This document shows, piece after piece, positions 56,801 through 63,508 of a stretch of DNA of 64,000 bases. The stretch is from Bradyrhizobium diazoefficiens. Its GTDB lineage: Bacteria > Pseudomonadota > Alphaproteobacteria > Rhizobiales > Xanthobacteraceae. The notes beneath the pieces were generated by a model. That model searched no databases and was not told where the DNA came from. It worked only from the letters and a program-made list of their open reading frames with translations. The stretch lies in assembly GCF_016612535.1 (NCBI RefSeq), contig NZ_JAENXS010000001.1, positions 1,947,501-2,011,500 of the forward strand, read 5' to 3'. Numbering within the stretch: position 1 is the stretch's first letter; each line of letters begins with the position of its first letter. Both the position numbers and the translations under genes were made by a program.

Positions 56801-57008
56801 GATCGTGCAGGCCGTGGTGAACATCGCCGCCGCCAGCAACATGACGACGGTCGCCGAAGGCGTCGAAACCGAGGCCCAGCGCGAGATGCTGCGCGCGCTC
56901 GGCTGCACAGAGATGCAGGGCTATCTGTTCAGCAAACCGAAGCCGGCGGCCGAGGTGCGGCAGCTGTTCGGCCTGGGCGACGCCATGCCCGTGGCGGCGG
57001 TGGCCTGA
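53898..57008 (+). CDS. Membrane Cache-PAS-PAS-GGDEF-EAL cyclic-di-GMP protein
   Basis: This 1036-residue sensor has a membrane helix at about 29-52, a periplasmic Cache-like domain to about 310, a second helix at about 315-338, PAS domains near 355-470 and 473-597, GGDEF (about 604-770) and EAL (about 778-1030). The cyclase motif is an intact GGDEF, but the inhibitory site reads KPGD instead of RxxD. The EAL domain has CEALLRWRHP, VNVSP, DDFGTGYSS, IKID and AEGVET, so phosphodiesterase activity is expected. The ATG at 53898 follows gggaggggga; an earlier GTG is less likely. The third gene begins one base after its stop. Confidence 0.94.
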   Translation: MRQVFAGIATGMSLAMKNGWEAAIRRGPVLWLTLCGALLVAGIFAVTAMAVGEFRERTLTNRERELENTVQLIARHFDQQFEDSDVVAADLIGQMHLAEIASPQMFRERMSGPDANRMLRGKIGAVSYLGDIAIYDADGELISWSRAQPLPKINVSSRAYFQTFKSNPMSEPVLLQSVRSFLIGKWTTVVARRLSLPDGTFVGALVRRIDPDSYQRYFASVALADGAAITLFDREGIMLARYPHVESMIGTSYKNAPLMQKVLTRGGLHTLRVRSPVDGEEKLGSAASLTHFPLVIMATNTTSAALADWRQQTGFMVTTATLSAAVIALILFLIIRLINRQNRDAQARIESERQRLDTALNNMSQGLILYDAAGYIVTCNRRYADMFGLSSDVIKPGCHIHEAMHHRKERGAFNGDVEAFCADVMRIVAEGKVSTRSHELPNGRAFQVINTPLAHGGWVATIEEITERRSLEQERDRNYTFLREIIDHIPSQITVKDAHTRRYLLVNRIAENVFGKTGETIVGKTAADILPRPDAEIVTCDDDALLRTPDRLLLKEQTWTTRTDGQRHTISKRIGIRDKAGEPRYIINVIEDITEQRKADEKIAHMAHYDALTDLPNRALFREQIERELEKAADGEQFALLYVDIDEFKGINDSLGHHVGDELLKAIASRIRACLKPGDLIARLGGDEFAVIQTKIESSADVLSFVTRVHEAIRLPYHCLGHQLSTDASIGIALAPQDGADLDQLIKNADLAMYGAKAEGRRTYRFFVPEMDACAKARLTMEQDLRQALIDGGFEIHYQPLVNLRSGEVSGCEALLRWRHPERGMVSPAEFIPIAEDTGIINELGDWVLRTACNEAATWPAHVCLAVNVSPVQLKCDTLALRIAGALAASGLEPRRLELEITEAVLIRDDEAALSILHQLRAIGVRIALDDFGTGYSSLSYLKRFPFDKIKIDRCFVADIAESSGAPVIVQAVVNIAAASNMTTVAEGVETEAQREMLRALGCTEMQGYLFSKPKPAAEVRQLFGLGDAMPVAAVA

Positions 57009-57009
57009 G

Positions 57010-58065
57010 ATGGCAAAGTCCACCAAAACCATCGACGTCGCGGATTCCTACGCGGTGCGGCTGATGCAGCATCTGGTGGTGCCGACCTTTGTGATCGATC
57101 CAAAGCGCCGCGTGGTGATCTGGAACCGAGCCTGCGAGCGGCTGACCGGCGTTGCCGCATCGGAAGTGATCGGCACCAGCAAGCACTGGCAGGCCTTCTA
57201 TGGCACGAAGCGTCCCTGCCTCGCCGATCTGGTCGCACTCGACCGCCCCGAGCAGCTGCCGGAGTTCTATTCGGAATATGCCGCGCGCGGCCACAACGGG
57301 CTCGGCTTCAGCGCGGAGAACTGGTGCGTGATGCCGAAGCTCGGCAGCCAGCTCTATCTCGCGATCGACGCGGGCCCCATCCATGACGAGGCTGGCAATC
57401 TGATCGCCGTGGTGGAGACGCTGCGCGACCTCACCGACCAGAAGCGCGCCGAGACGGCGCTGAAGGAGCTCGCCACCAAGGACGGGCTGACCGGGCTTTC
57501 GAACCGCCGCTCCTTCGACCAGAAGCTGATGACCGAATGGGCGCGCGCGGAGCGGACGCAGAAGCCCTTGGCGCTGCTGTTCGTCGACGTCGATCATTTC
57601 AAGCTGTTCAACGACGAGCACGGCCACCAGACCGGCGACGAGTGCCTGCGCGCGGTCGCCGCCGTCGTCAGCCGCCATGCGCTGCGCCCGCTCGACCTTG
57701 CCAGCCGCTATGGCGGCGAGGAATTCGCGCTGATCCTGCCCGACATGAGTTGCGACGATGCCCGTCTCATCGCCGAGGAGATCCGCGGTGCCGTGATGGC
57801 GTTGGCGATCGCCCATGGCGCCAATGGAGCCGGCCATCACGTCACGCTCAGTGTCGGTGTCGCCAGTCACGTCCCCGGCGAGGCCGACGGCGCCCCCGAC
57901 CGACTGCTAGGTGCGGCCGACCAGGCGCTCTACGCCGCCAAACGCCTCGGCCGCAACCGTGTCGTCTGCGCCGAGCGGGTGCTGGCCGAATTGGCAGGCC
58001 TCGGCCGCGAGAATGTGCCGGTTAGCGGCCCGGTTCCTGGCCCGACGGCCCGCAAATCAGCCTAG
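57010..58065 (+). CDS. PAS-GGDEF diguanylate cyclase
   Basis: This 351-residue cytoplasmic enzyme has an N-terminal PAS domain (about 18-150, with [13 protein letters not shown]) and a GGDEF domain with the active GGEEF motif near residue 232. An RxxD inhibitory site (RPLD) precedes it by five residues. It would make cyclic-di-GMP in response to a ligand or redox signal at the PAS domain. Its ATG lies one base after the stop of the large GGDEF-EAL gene, so translation is coupled and the two likely act as a pair. tRNA-Arg follows 58 bases after the stop. Confidence 0.94.
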   Translation: MAKSTKTIDVADSYAVRLMQHLVVPTFVIDPKRRVVIWNRACERLTGVAASEVIGTSKHWQAFYGTKRPCLADLVALDRPEQLPEFYSEYAARGHNGLGFSAENWCVMPKLGSQLYLAIDAGPIHDEAGNLIAVVETLRDLTDQKRAETALKELATKDGLTGLSNRRSFDQKLMTEWARAERTQKPLALLFVDVDHFKLFNDEHGHQTGDECLRAVAAVVSRHALRPLDLASRYGGEEFALILPDMSCDDARLIAEEIRGAVMALAIAHGANGAGHHVTLSVGVASHVPGEADGAPDRLLGAADQALYAAKRLGRNRVVCAERVLAELAGLGRENVPVSGPVPGPTARKSA

Positions 58066-58123
58066 ATTGCCGCGGCGAGACCGGTTGCCGACCCCTCGCC
58101 AATCGGCTAAATGAACCCTCGTT

Positions 58124-58200
58124 GCACCCGTAGCTCAGCTGGATAGAGCGTTGCCCTCCGAAGGCAAAGGTCACACGTTCGAATCGTGTCGGGTGCGCCA
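58124..58200 (+). tRNA. tRNA-Arg (anticodon CCG)
   Basis: The acceptor arms GCACCCG and CGGGTGC pair. The D arm GCTCAGCTGGATAGAGC, the anticodon stem TTGCC/GGCAA with loop CTCCGAA, and the T arm ACACG/CGTGT with TTCGAAT are all present. The anticodon CCG reads the Arg codon CGG. The 3' CCA is encoded (58198-58200). No integrase or attachment-site duplication was seen in the following sequence. Confidence 0.97.
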
Positions 58201-58333
58201 TCTCGCGGAGCGGTGAACGACGCGAAAGTCGAGATCCTCGGTCAGGTTGCAAAGTAGACGCTCGTGCAGCATGGGATCGCGCGGGGCGCAGTCAAAAAAG
58301 TGACTTCGGGCCCGGAATTCGGCTGAAGATGTC

Positions 58334-59068
58334 CTACATCTTTTCCTTCAGTCCCGCCCGCAGCAGCCACCAGTTTGCGGGATAGGACGTGACGAAGCCG
58401 AACAGCATCGCGATCTGCATCATGAACCAGAATTCGAAGCTATCCACCTCCAGCTTCGTGCCGAGAACGTGCCGAAAGATGTAGAAGTAGGCGAAAGCCA
58501 TAAAGCCGTACATACCAATCTGCCAAGCGGTGATGGAGACCGTGTCCGCCTTCACGGCCGCGATCAGCCCTCGACCCACGGAAAGTCCGCGCATCGGGGC
58601 GATCGTGAAATACTGGAACAGGATTCCGAAGGCGAAGGCGACGAGGTAGTCCAGTATCCAGACGGCGAAGATCTTTTCCTGGAAGATGCTCTGCCAGCCG
58701 AATGCGATGGCGACCGCGGGAAAGCCGAATGCGAGCCATTCCGCGACGATGTCGCCCAACGTACACCCGCTGCCGCAGTGAAGCGATCCGTTCGCCACCT
58801 TCACGGCAAATGGCGTCAATCGCTTGTTGGGCGGATCTTGGTTCTGCTGCTTGGCTTTCTGCGCTGCTTCGCGGGTCGCCAGCCGGCCGAAGGAGAAATA
58901 CTGCCAAACGACCCAGATGGTCCCGAACAGGGCAGTAACGGGCCAGACGATGGCCATGATCCACATGTGTTGCGGATGCCGAGCGACGTCGAGCCCGACA
59001 ATCGCCGCGCAAACCGCGCCGAGAGCCAACGCAGCCATGGAAAGGCCATGCAGCCAGAGAGGAACCAA
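58334..59068 (-). CDS. DUF4396 family membrane protein with HCGSGC motif
   Basis: This 244-residue protein has about six membrane helices. Two lie at about 7-27 and 36-56, followed by a charged loop, and the rest begin after the family hallmark GSLHCGSGCTLGDIVAEW (His97, Cys98, Cys102). DUF4396 is uncharacterised. The His-Cys-x3-Cys group at a membrane boundary could bind metal or form a disulfide, but that is speculation. The start is TTG at 59068, with ggaggg five bases upstream. The gene is isolated, 133 bases past tRNA-Arg on the opposite strand. Confidence 0.82.
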   Translation of the reverse strand: MVPLWLHGLSMAALALGAVCAAIVGLDVARHPQHMWIMAIVWPVTALFGTIWVVWQYFSFGRLATREAAQKAKQQNQDPPNKRLTPFAVKVANGSLHCGSGCTLGDIVAEWLAFGFPAVAIAFGWQSIFQEKIFAVWILDYLVAFAFGILFQYFTIAPMRGLSVGRGLIAAVKADTVSITAWQIGMYGFMAFAYFYIFRHVLGTKLEVDSFEFWFMMQIAMLFGFVTSYPANWWLLRAGLKEKM

Positions 59069-59155
59069 GAGACCCTCCGATACAGCTGATTATACCGCCC
59101 GCAACTGCTGATGAGTGCCCTGGTTCCTACGTAAGATGCCTCGCTGTCCAGATGG

Positions 59156-59518
59156 CTAGAGCCGCACAAGCACTCTCAGGGATTGGATCTCTTCTGCCGC
59201 CAGGAGCTCGGGCGAGACGACCAATTCGAGCACGTGGTCTTCGACCACCGGAACGGACAGTTCGTCGACCGGCAATTCGACGACGGCCGTGCTTGAAAAA
59301 TTCCTGGAGTCGTTGAAAGCCCCGCTGACGGATTCCACCTGCAGCGGGACGGGATCAAACGGCACGGCCAATCCCCCCGACCCTTCGCTGTCCGGCGTCC
59401 TTCTCAACGACCGGATCTGATATCCGGCAACGATCGTAGCGTGGTCAAACCACCCTTCGACACCCGAGGGGTGGTCGTTCGCTTGTGCGCCCCGCGGCCG
59501 GACGCGGCCCTGGTCCAC
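59156..59518 (-). CDS. Hypothetical protein, acidic C-terminal half
   Basis: This frame of up to 120 codons has GC-rich third positions and a protein-like C-terminus (SSTAVVELPVDELSVPVVED and then LELVVSPELL). No family is recognised. The start is unclear: GTG at 59518 has no ribosome site and no in-frame ATG is convenient, so the gene could be a remnant. It is in the same direction as its neighbours and 6 bases downstream of the next small gene. Confidence 0.35.
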   Translation of the reverse strand: MDQGRVRPRGAQANDHPSGVEGWFDHATIVAGYQIRSLRRTPDSEGSGGLAVPFDPVPLQVESVSGAFNDSRNFSSTAVVELPVDELSVPVVEDHVLELVVSPELLAAEEIQSLRVLVRL

Positions 59519-59524
59519 GCTGAA

Positions 59525-59818
59525 TCAGTGCCTCACGTGCTCGAACACCACGATCACGCCGGTCGGCTCGGGCTCGTGCGCCATCAGGCGCGTCAGATCC
59601 GCATCGCTCCAGTCGGCGAGGCTGACGACTTCACCGGTCTGGCGTTCCGCACTGAGCGACGGGGTCGGCTCGAGCACCTTCAATCCCATCTCGTCGACGA
59701 AGAAAGTGTGTTCGCCGAACATGCTGTTGAGCTGGGGCATGGCTGGATGCTCATCGGGCAGCACCTGGGCGCCGAGCTGGTTGACGGTCTGCTTCACCTG
59801 TTCGGATGTGAGCTTCAT
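59525..59818 (-). CDS. Conserved small hypothetical protein (97 aa)
   Basis: This 97-residue acidic protein starts MKLTSEQVKQTVNQLGAQVL and contains MFGEHTFFVDEMGLKVLEP and an acidic SLADWSDADL segment. The ATG at 59818 has ggagcagctc upstream. No signal peptide, membrane helix or known domain is visible. It looks like a conserved Bradyrhizobium hypothetical protein. The 226 bases upstream show no gene. Confidence 0.65.
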   Translation of the reverse strand: MKLTSEQVKQTVNQLGAQVLPDEHPAMPQLNSMFGEHTFFVDEMGLKVLEPTPSLSAERQTGEVVSLADWSDADLTRLMAHEPEPTGVIVVFEHVRH

Positions 59819-60044
59819 GAGCTGCTCCGTTCTGTCATTTCGGGTTTCATGGGCTTGAGCCGGGGCACGCGCGTTCCCTGCGCCAGGGTCGCCTGGCTCC
59901 AATCCTCGAACGGGTGCTGCGCACAAATGTTCCTGCAAAATACATTTCGTGATCGCTCGCGACGTCTGCCGCGCTCGCGGCACGACATCGCCACACGATG
60001 TTCACGATCCGGCAGTCGACGGCGCTGATCTCGTTCCTCGTGGA

Positions 60045-60734
60045 CTAATGCTCGCTCCGGTTCTCGCCGACCGAGAGCGCGCAGATGCGTGACAGATGCG
60101 TGTAGGGCAGACCGGTCTCCCCGGCCCAGGCGTTGAACTGCGCCTGCACCTTGGCGAGATCGCCCTTCGACTTGACCTCTTCGGCGATGTCGAGGCCGGC
60201 ATCACGCAGGCAGGCGACGACGTCCTTCGAGGTGACAAAGCCATCCCAGCCGACGAAGCGCAGCAGCATCTGTCCGGTGTTGCCCCCCAACCGGCTGCCG
60301 CGCTTGGCGAGGAGATCGAGCAGCCCGATCTCGTTGGAGGGCGGCCATTTCGCCAGAAACTTGCCGAAGCTGCCGTGCTCTTTCGCAATCTCCTGCACGA
60401 AGGCGGCGTTGTCGCGCACCGACATGATCTTGGCGCCGTTGCGCACGATCCGCGCGTCGCGCAGCAGACCCTCCCAATAATCTTCGGGTTGGAAGCCGAG
60501 CTTGGCTGGCTGGAAGCGCAGGAAGGCGTCTTCAAAGCCGTCCCATTTCGCATCGATCACGCTCCAGGCAAAGCCCGCACAGAACACTCGCTTGGTCATC
60601 TCAGCCAGGATGCGACCGTCGCCGAGTTTTGCCAGCCCCTTCAGATCGGGCTTGTCAGGCATCAGTTTTTCAAGCGCCTTGGGGCCACCCTTGCGCTTTT
60701 CGGCGCGGGCACGGATGGTCTTGAAGGACGTCAT
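60045..60734 (-). CDS. DNA-3-methyladenine glycosylase I family protein
   Basis: This 229-residue protein resembles bacterial 3-methyladenine glycosylase I (Tag-like, HhH-GPD-related helical fold). Supporting segments are MTKRVFCAGFAWSVIDAKW, where the base-binding aromatic cluster would lie, IVRNGAKIMSVRDNAAFV and LGGNTGQMLLRFVGWDGFVTS. The typical C-terminal zinc-binding residues of Tag are not obvious, so the exact lesion removed is uncertain. The ATG at 60734 has gggtgat upstream; the longer frame to 60905 is unlikely. Confidence 0.72.
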   Translation of the reverse strand: MTSFKTIRARAEKRKGGPKALEKLMPDKPDLKGLAKLGDGRILAEMTKRVFCAGFAWSVIDAKWDGFEDAFLRFQPAKLGFQPEDYWEGLLRDARIVRNGAKIMSVRDNAAFVQEIAKEHGSFGKFLAKWPPSNEIGLLDLLAKRGSRLGGNTGQMLLRFVGWDGFVTSKDVVACLRDAGLDIAEEVKSKGDLAKVQAQFNAWAGETGLPYTHLSRICALSVGENRSEH

Positions 60735-60936
60735 GCGATCACCCGCATTGAAGGCGCGCCACGACACCAGAATTCGACGATCCGGTCCAGCCCTGCGACG
60801 CACCGACACTTGCGTCCATGACCACGCCGCAGCATGCTTCGGTCGGCCGATGGATTTGCGTCCATGCTGGTCTGCTTCTTGCTTATAATATTTTGGAATT
60901 CCCAACCATTTTCACTCTCTCGCCGACGGATCCTCA

Positions 60937-61171
60937 ATGCGCTGCCTGGTCGTGGCCGACCTGCATTGCTCGCTGCCGCAGCTCGACTGGCTGGTCAGCG
61001 CGGCGCCGCAATTCGACCTGGTGATCTTCGCGGGCGATGCCGCAGTGGATCGATCTCGGTGCGCCGCTGAAGCGGCCGGCTGCTTATGTCGAGGAGCCGC
61101 CGGACTGGCTCACATCCTTGGGTCGGATTGCCGATCCGAGCCTGGCGAGACCTCGACCGGCGGCAGGTTGA
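60937..61171 (+). pseudogene. Truncated metallophosphoesterase with internal deletion
   Basis: The first 34 codons give MRCLVVADLHCSLPQLDWL and DLVIFAGDA, the start of a calcineurin-like phosphoesterase with its first metal ligands (D-x-H and GD). The frame then shifts. A different frame from 61037 reads MPQWIDLGAPLKRPAAYVEE and ends at the TGA at 61171, which fits the C-terminal tail of the same kind of enzyme. The central two-thirds are missing. The end overlaps the antisense cNMP-binding gene by 62 bases. The tail assignment is an inference. Confidence 0.7.
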
Positions 61172-61598
61172 TCATGCTCTGGAGCACCTCGCTGACCATG
61201 GCGAGGTACGTGCCGTGACCGGCATATTGCCGCTTGAGAGCGGCGAGATAGGTGTTGGCGATGTTGAGCCGCCGCGCCGGCGTGCGCGCGAGCAGCAACG
61301 CGACGTCCGGCTTCTGCAAGAGGAATGACGCCGCGTCCTCGAATTCGTAGATGACCGAATCCGAGCAGGCCCGCACCGTTGCGGTATGCGGCAGCCCCAG
61401 CAGCACGGACATCTCGCCGAACACCGCGCCGGGATCGGCGATGCTCGCAACCACCATGTCGCTCTTGAGCACCTCCAGCTTGCCCTCCAGGAGCACGTAG
61501 AGGCGACCGCTGCTGATGCCGCCCTCGCTGACGACGAGCGCGCCGGCCGGAACCTGCCGCTTCGTCCCACCTGTGCAATGATCCAGAACTGCGCGCAT
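61110..61598 (-). CDS. Cyclic-nucleotide-binding domain protein without DNA-binding domain
   Basis: This 162-residue protein is essentially one cNMP-binding beta-barrel (about 10-120): VPAGALVVSEGGISSGRLYV, then GAVFGEMSVLLGLPHTATVRA, which carries the phosphate-binding cassette. Only a helical segment follows (ALKRQYAGHGTYLAMVSEVL), with no helix-turn-helix, so it is not a CRP-type regulator. It may be an effector or partner subunit. Its last 20 codons run antisense to the phosphoesterase remnant. The ATG at 61598 follows gggagc. Confidence 0.82.
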   Translation of the reverse strand: MRAVLDHCTGGTKRQVPAGALVVSEGGISSGRLYVLLEGKLEVLKSDMVVASIADPGAVFGEMSVLLGLPHTATVRACSDSVIYEFEDAASFLLQKPDVALLLARTPARRLNIANTYLAALKRQYAGHGTYLAMVSEVLQSMINLPPVEVSPGSDRQSDPRM

Positions 61599-61682
61599 CC
61601 TGCGAAAGCTCCCGTCGCGAACGGACAGTAGAGCACGATCCGTGGAAACTTGCAGCGGGTTTCGAGAGCGCCACTCGGCTGC

Positions 61683-62240
61683 TCAGGTTTGCGGCAAGCC
61701 CGGCTGGCGCGACAGGCGCTTCGCGAGATTCACGGACTGCCAGTCTCCAAGGCCGGTATCCGTGAACCCCGCCTTCTTCGCAAGCCCGCGCATCTCGGCA
61801 TTGGCCCGTGCGGTCTCGGCCGCGATCATCTCGTGACCGAGATCGCTCGCACGCCGCTCCATCGCCGTCATCATCTGCAAGCCGAGGCCTCTGCGCTGAA
61901 AGACATCGGCGACGGAGATGGCAAACTCACCATGCCGTGCACCCGCATCATAGACGTATCGCGTCTCGCCGATAATCGTGCCCTGCCCCTCCTGCCTGAG
62001 CTCGGCGAGCAATGTGAAGTGATCGGCATGGTTGGCCTTGGCGACGCACTCGGCCGCGACAACGGCAAAGTCCGTCCGCGCACCCATGAAGCGCTTGTTG
62101 CGCGTTGTCGTGGAAAGGCCCGTGAAATAGATCGAGAGGCTCTTCACATCGGACGCATCGGCGGCCCTGATGCAGACCGCTCCTTCCAGTTCGGCCAATG
62201 TCGTGAGCTCGACGACGGCGTCCGGAAATATCTGTGACAT
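61683..62240 (-). CDS. GNAT-family N-acetyltransferase
   Basis: This 185-residue acyltransferase has the GNAT core: VCIRAADASDVKSLSIYF at strand 1, EFAISVADVFQRRGLGLQMM with the acetyl-CoA motif QRRGLG, and EMRGLAKKAGFTDTG near the C-terminus. The substrate is unknown. The ATG at 62240 is chosen; a GTG at 62276 would add 12 residues. The uppS-like gene lies upstream on the same strand, 121 bases away. Confidence 0.85.
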   Translation of the reverse strand: MSQIFPDAVVELTTLAELEGAVCIRAADASDVKSLSIYFTGLSTTTRNKRFMGARTDFAVVAAECVAKANHADHFTLLAELRQEGQGTIIGETRYVYDAGARHGEFAISVADVFQRRGLGLQMMTAMERRASDLGHEMIAAETARANAEMRGLAKKAGFTDTGLGDWQSVNLAKRLSRQPGLPQT

Positions 62241-62361
62241 GCACGGCGCTCTCGGCAGGTTGCGTGGACTGCACACCTAACCGAGACTGCACACGCGCCG
62301 CTTGGACATTCCCGCCAATCATGCGGCTGAAAACGAACCGCTCGCTTCTCCGTGCTGCGCG

Positions 62362-63102
62362 TCAGACGCGCGAGAGCGACGGCACCTCCTCCGGCACGAT
62401 GGCCTGAAGGCCACCGAAACGGCGCTCGCGACCGTGGAACGAGGCCAGCGCCTCGGCGAGATCGCCCGCCTCGAATTCGGGCCACATCCGTTCGGTGAAA
62501 TGCAGCTCGGCATAGGCGCCTTCCCAGAGCAGGAAGTCCGACAGCCGCTTTTCGCCGGAGGTGCGAATGATGAGATCGACGTCGCGCAGGCCTGCCTCGC
62601 CGGTGACGAGCTGCGCGAAGGCTTCGCGGGTCAGGCTGGTCAGCGCGGCCGCCTTCGCCGCCGCGTTGAGGATGGCATCCCGCGCGGAATAGTCGACGGC
62701 GATGCGCAGATGCAGCGTGTGGCCGTGGGCGGTCGCGTCCTCGGCACGCGCGATGGCGGTGGCGATACCATCAGGTAGACGGTCGCGACGGCCGATCACG
62801 GAGAGGCGCACACCATTCTTCACCAGGCTCTGCACCTCATTGGCAACATAGAAACGCAGCAGCGTCATCAGCGCGGCGACCTCGGCCTTTGGCCTGCGCC
62901 AATTGTCGGTGGAGAACGCATAGAGCGTCAGCGTGCCGATGCCCTGTTTGGGCGCGGCCTCGACGATGCGGCGGATCGTCTCGACGCCGGCCTCGTGGCC
63001 GCGCAAACGTGACAGCCCGCGCCGCGTCGCCCATCTTCCATTGCCGTCCATGATGATGCCGACATGAAGCTTCTCGTGGTGGAACGTGACGTCACTTTGC
63101 AT
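62362..63102 (-). CDS. Isoprenyl transferase, undecaprenyl-diphosphate synthase-like
   Basis: This 246-residue cis-prenyltransferase has the catalytic Asp19 in GIIMDGNGRWA, the TLYAFSTDNWRRP segment and the diphosphate-binding DLIIRTSGEKRLSDFLLW. It extends farnesyl diphosphate to undecaprenyl diphosphate or a shorter cis-prenyl product. Canonical uppS normally sits with frr and cdsA; here it is isolated, so it may be a second copy with another chain length. The ATG at 63102 has ggagac upstream; a TTG six codons earlier is less likely. Confidence 0.9.
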   Translation of the reverse strand: MQSDVTFHHEKLHVGIIMDGNGRWATRRGLSRLRGHEAGVETIRRIVEAAPKQGIGTLTLYAFSTDNWRRPKAEVAALMTLLRFYVANEVQSLVKNGVRLSVIGRRDRLPDGIATAIARAEDATAHGHTLHLRIAVDYSARDAILNAAAKAAALTSLTREAFAQLVTGEAGLRDVDLIIRTSGEKRLSDFLLWEGAYAELHFTERMWPEFEAGDLAEALASFHGRERRFGGLQAIVPEEVPSLSRV

Positions 63103-63133
63103 CGCAAAGTCTCCAGTCAAAAAGGGGGGACGA

Positions 63134-63508
63134 TCAGGTCGAGAGAATGCCGAGACGGCCGAGCGGGAGCGCCTCGCGGCCGGCAGCTTTGGCGGCGTCG
63201 CGCACGAGACGCTCGAGCACGGCGAGATAGTCGAGGAAGCGGCGGCGTCCGGTTTTGGTCAGACGGCAGGTGGTGTGCGGGCGATTGCCCTCATAACCCT
63301 TGGTGACCTCGACGAGGCCGGCCTCCTGGAGCACGGCGAGATGCCGGCTGAGATTGCCGTCAGTGAGGCCGCAAAGCTGCTTGAGATCGGCAAACGCAAG
63401 CCCCTTCGGATGGGCCATCAGCGAGGTCAGAAGCCCGAGCCTCGCCTTCTCGTGGATCACACGGTCGAGCCCCTCGTAGGAGAACGGCGCGCTGTCAGTC
63501 TTCGACAT
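63134..63508 (-). CDS. Winged-helix transcriptional regulator
   Basis: This 124-residue regulator has a single winged-helix domain: RLGLLTSLMAHPKGLAFADL, then LTDGNLSRHLAVLQEAGLVEV as recognition helix, and a wing at RPHTTCRLTKTGRRRFLDYL. It resembles ArsR-like and MarR-like one-domain regulators. The ATG at 63508 overlaps the end of the membrane-protein gene by 14 bases, so the two form one unit. Overlapping regulator/membrane pairs of this kind usually act together, but the signal is unknown. Confidence 0.82.
   Translation of the reverse strand: MSKTDSAPFSYEGLDRVIHEKARLGLLTSLMAHPKGLAFADLKQLCGLTDGNLSRHLAVLQEAGLVEVTKGYEGNRPHTTCRLTKTGRRRFLDYLAVLERLVRDAAKAAGREALPLGRLGILST

Noticed and set aside
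58124..60045. Genomic island integrated at tRNA-Arg
   Set aside because: No integrase, no transposase and no repeated tRNA 3' end were found in the window after the tRNA.
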